From positions 36,079 to 100,078 of the forward strand of contig JAQGOE010000031.1 in NCBI GenBank assembly GCA_028293725.1: DNA of 64,000 bases, read 5' to 3'. This DNA is from Gammaproteobacteria bacterium. GTDB lineage: Bacteria; Pseudomonadota; Gammaproteobacteria; Steroidobacterales; Steroidobacteraceae. Both the position numbers and the translations under genes were made by a program. The notes under the pieces were generated by a model, which was not told the origin of the DNA, made no database searches, and saw nothing but the letters and a program-made list of their open reading frames with translations. This document shows, in pieces, positions 63,024 to 64,000 of this stretch; position 1 is the first letter of the stretch; every line of letters begins with the position of its first letter.

Positions 63024-64000
63024 CTAGTTCGATCGACTTCCCACCAGGGCGATCTCCGGATGCAGATCCCCACCGACCAAGCCGAATCCATATACGGGGT
63101 CTGGCCCCGGCGCTCCCAGGTCTACGGCTCGCGCGGCCAGGTCCGCGACAGCACGTTGAGCCGCCGCCTTATCGGGCTCGCGAACAGCCTCGGCCAGCAG
63201 GCCGGCGACGATCGGCGACGCGAAGGACGTGCCGCGGACCGCGGCAAAGCTCTGCGCGGGATTCGCCGCCGACATGTCGGCGCCCGGCGCAGCAAACTTG
63301 ACCTGCCGGCCACGACACGCCTCAAGCAGCGCGCGTTCGCGCGCGTCCACCGCGGTAACACCAACAACATCCGGATAGGACGCCGGGTAAAGCGGCGGTG
63401 CTGCCGGTCCGTCGTTACCAACGGCCGCAACGATGAGATACCCGCGCGCGATTACCAAGCGCACGACATTCTCGAGCATGACATTTGGCGGCCCAACGAG
63501 ACTTACATTGATAACGGGGACATGCTCGCGCACCAACCAGGAGAGTGCCTCCGCTACCGCGTCCACCGCACCACCCGTAGGAAGCCCACAGTACACATCA
63601 GCCGCGTAGAGCTCCGAGCCGGGCGCCGCACCGTGAAATCGCGACGAGCGACCAATCATAAGAGACGCCACCGCCGTCCCGTGCGCCTCCGGCACTGGCG
63701 GCCCTGAGCAACCGTGTTGGTGAATTACAATGTCACGAAACACGTCGTGCGAAGTGTCAACACCACCGTCGATGAGACCGACCTTCGTGCCGACGCCCGA
63801 GCTAGTGTCGGCGCCCGAACCCGCGCTTGGCGACCCTGCACTCTGGGCCGCCCCAACACCCACACCAGCGGCCCCGACTTCCCCACTATCGGTATACAAG
63901 TGATTAAAGTCATACGCCCCCTCCGGATCCAACCCCTTCAGCTGCCTCAACGCGCGACGGGTTGCCGTGCCGCCGGGCACGCTTAGAACGACGACCCGGG
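63024..64000 (-). CDS. Subtilisin-like (S8) serine protease, N-terminus beyond window
   Basis: The frame is open to the right edge (325 codons seen). A GTG at 63980 could start it, but the frame continues upstream as RVVVLSVPGG, so the true N-terminus is probably outside. The catalytic triad is complete: Asp in VGLIDGGVDTSH, His in EAHGTAVASL, Ser in GTSFASPIVAGLLA, plus the oxyanion Asn region AAVGNDGPAAPP. A segment ALRQLKGLDPEGAYDFNHLY precedes the catalytic domain, followed by a Gly/Ser/Ala linker. It is probably secreted or membrane-attached. Confidence 0.88.
   Translation of the reverse strand, partial: RVVVLSVPGGTATRRALRQLKGLDPEGAYDFNHLYTDSGEVGAAGVGVGAAQSAGSPSAGSGADTSSGVGTKVGLIDGGVDTSHDVFRDIVIHQHGCSGPPVPEAHGTAVASLMIGRSSRFHGAAPGSELYAADVYCGLPTGGAVDAVAEALSWLVREHVPVINVSLVGPPNVMLENVVRLVIARGYLIVAAVGNDGPAAPPLYPASYPDVVGVTAVDARERALLEACRGRQVKFAAPGADMSAANPAQSFAAVRGTSFASPIVAGLLAEAVREPDKAAAQRAVADLAARAVDLGAPGPDPVYGFGLVGGDLHPEIALVGSRSN

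Noticed and set aside
1..64000. Prophage, transposon or integrated element
   Set aside because: No transposase, integrase, tRNA-associated direct repeat or run of phage genes was seen. Operon structure and codon usage look uniform.

Overview
The window reads as high-GC chromosomal DNA from an aerobic, metabolically versatile Gammaproteobacterium, possibly a Steroidobacter/Nevskia/Xanthomonadales-type lineage. That placement is an inference from gene families (DUF3612-type regulator beside aceBA, BCKDH, GH92, Ku, DUF6249/ECF pair), not from a marker gene. Genes are tightly packed with many 4-bp start/stop overlaps. I saw no rRNA, tRNA, CRISPR array, prophage or insertion sequence. No gene-free stretch exceeds about 300 bases; the longest are 356-602, 24611-24862 and 62820-63023, and they hold promoters, operators or nothing I recognise.

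1-12976: an aromatic/indole-type catabolic locus. A MarR regulator runs off the left edge with three evenly spaced inverted repeats upstream of it. A leftward operon (isatin-hydrolase-like cyclase, iorA, iorB) diverges from a rightward operon: a 2-aminobenzoyl-CoA monooxygenase/reductase-type fusion, SDR, MarR, crotonase, acyl-CoA dehydrogenase and Rid protein, followed by an Old-Yellow-Enzyme reductase. I infer a route isatin -> isatinate (2-aminophenylglyoxylate) -> 2-aminobenzoyl-CoA -> dearomatised ring -> beta-oxidation, in which a 2-oxoacid oxidoreductase replaces a CoA ligase.

13046-18811: glyoxylate bypass. aceB-aceA diverges from a DUF3612/ScfR-type regulator over repeated TTCACA boxes. 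aceB lacks an internal segment of roughly 55 residues. 18852-24610: leftward operon for branched-chain 2-oxoacid dehydrogenase (E1 alpha, E1 beta, E2) followed by DUF3592 and DedA-rhodanese membrane proteins. 24863-29817: ECF sigma trio, secreted PRC-barrel-like protein, GH92 mannosidase, PepSY protein. 29924-31690: Ku with an HTH-TPR protein.

31887-40620: YciH, a phospholipid N-methyltransferase-like enzyme, then a MoxR operon (RDD, SpoIIM, membrane protein, DUF4129, DUF4350, MoxR, DUF58) followed by an HtrA-like protein that has lost its catalytic triad. 40614-43850: DUF885 peptidase, a divergent SRAP protein, a VOC protein. 43847-48736: Tat-exported aldo-keto reductase and a hydroxyproline catabolic cluster (GntR, epimerase, DapA-type deaminase, divergent FAD oxidase). 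48746-55337: hydrolase, GT4, lipoprotein, LOG, PIG-L deacetylase, PLD-type cardiolipin synthase, CAP protein. 55287-64000: EAL-CBS-GGDEF protein, beta-hydroxyacid dehydrogenase, membrane proteins, ROK kinase, two repeat-rich secreted proteins ending at a shared hairpin, and a subtilisin-like protease running off the right edge.
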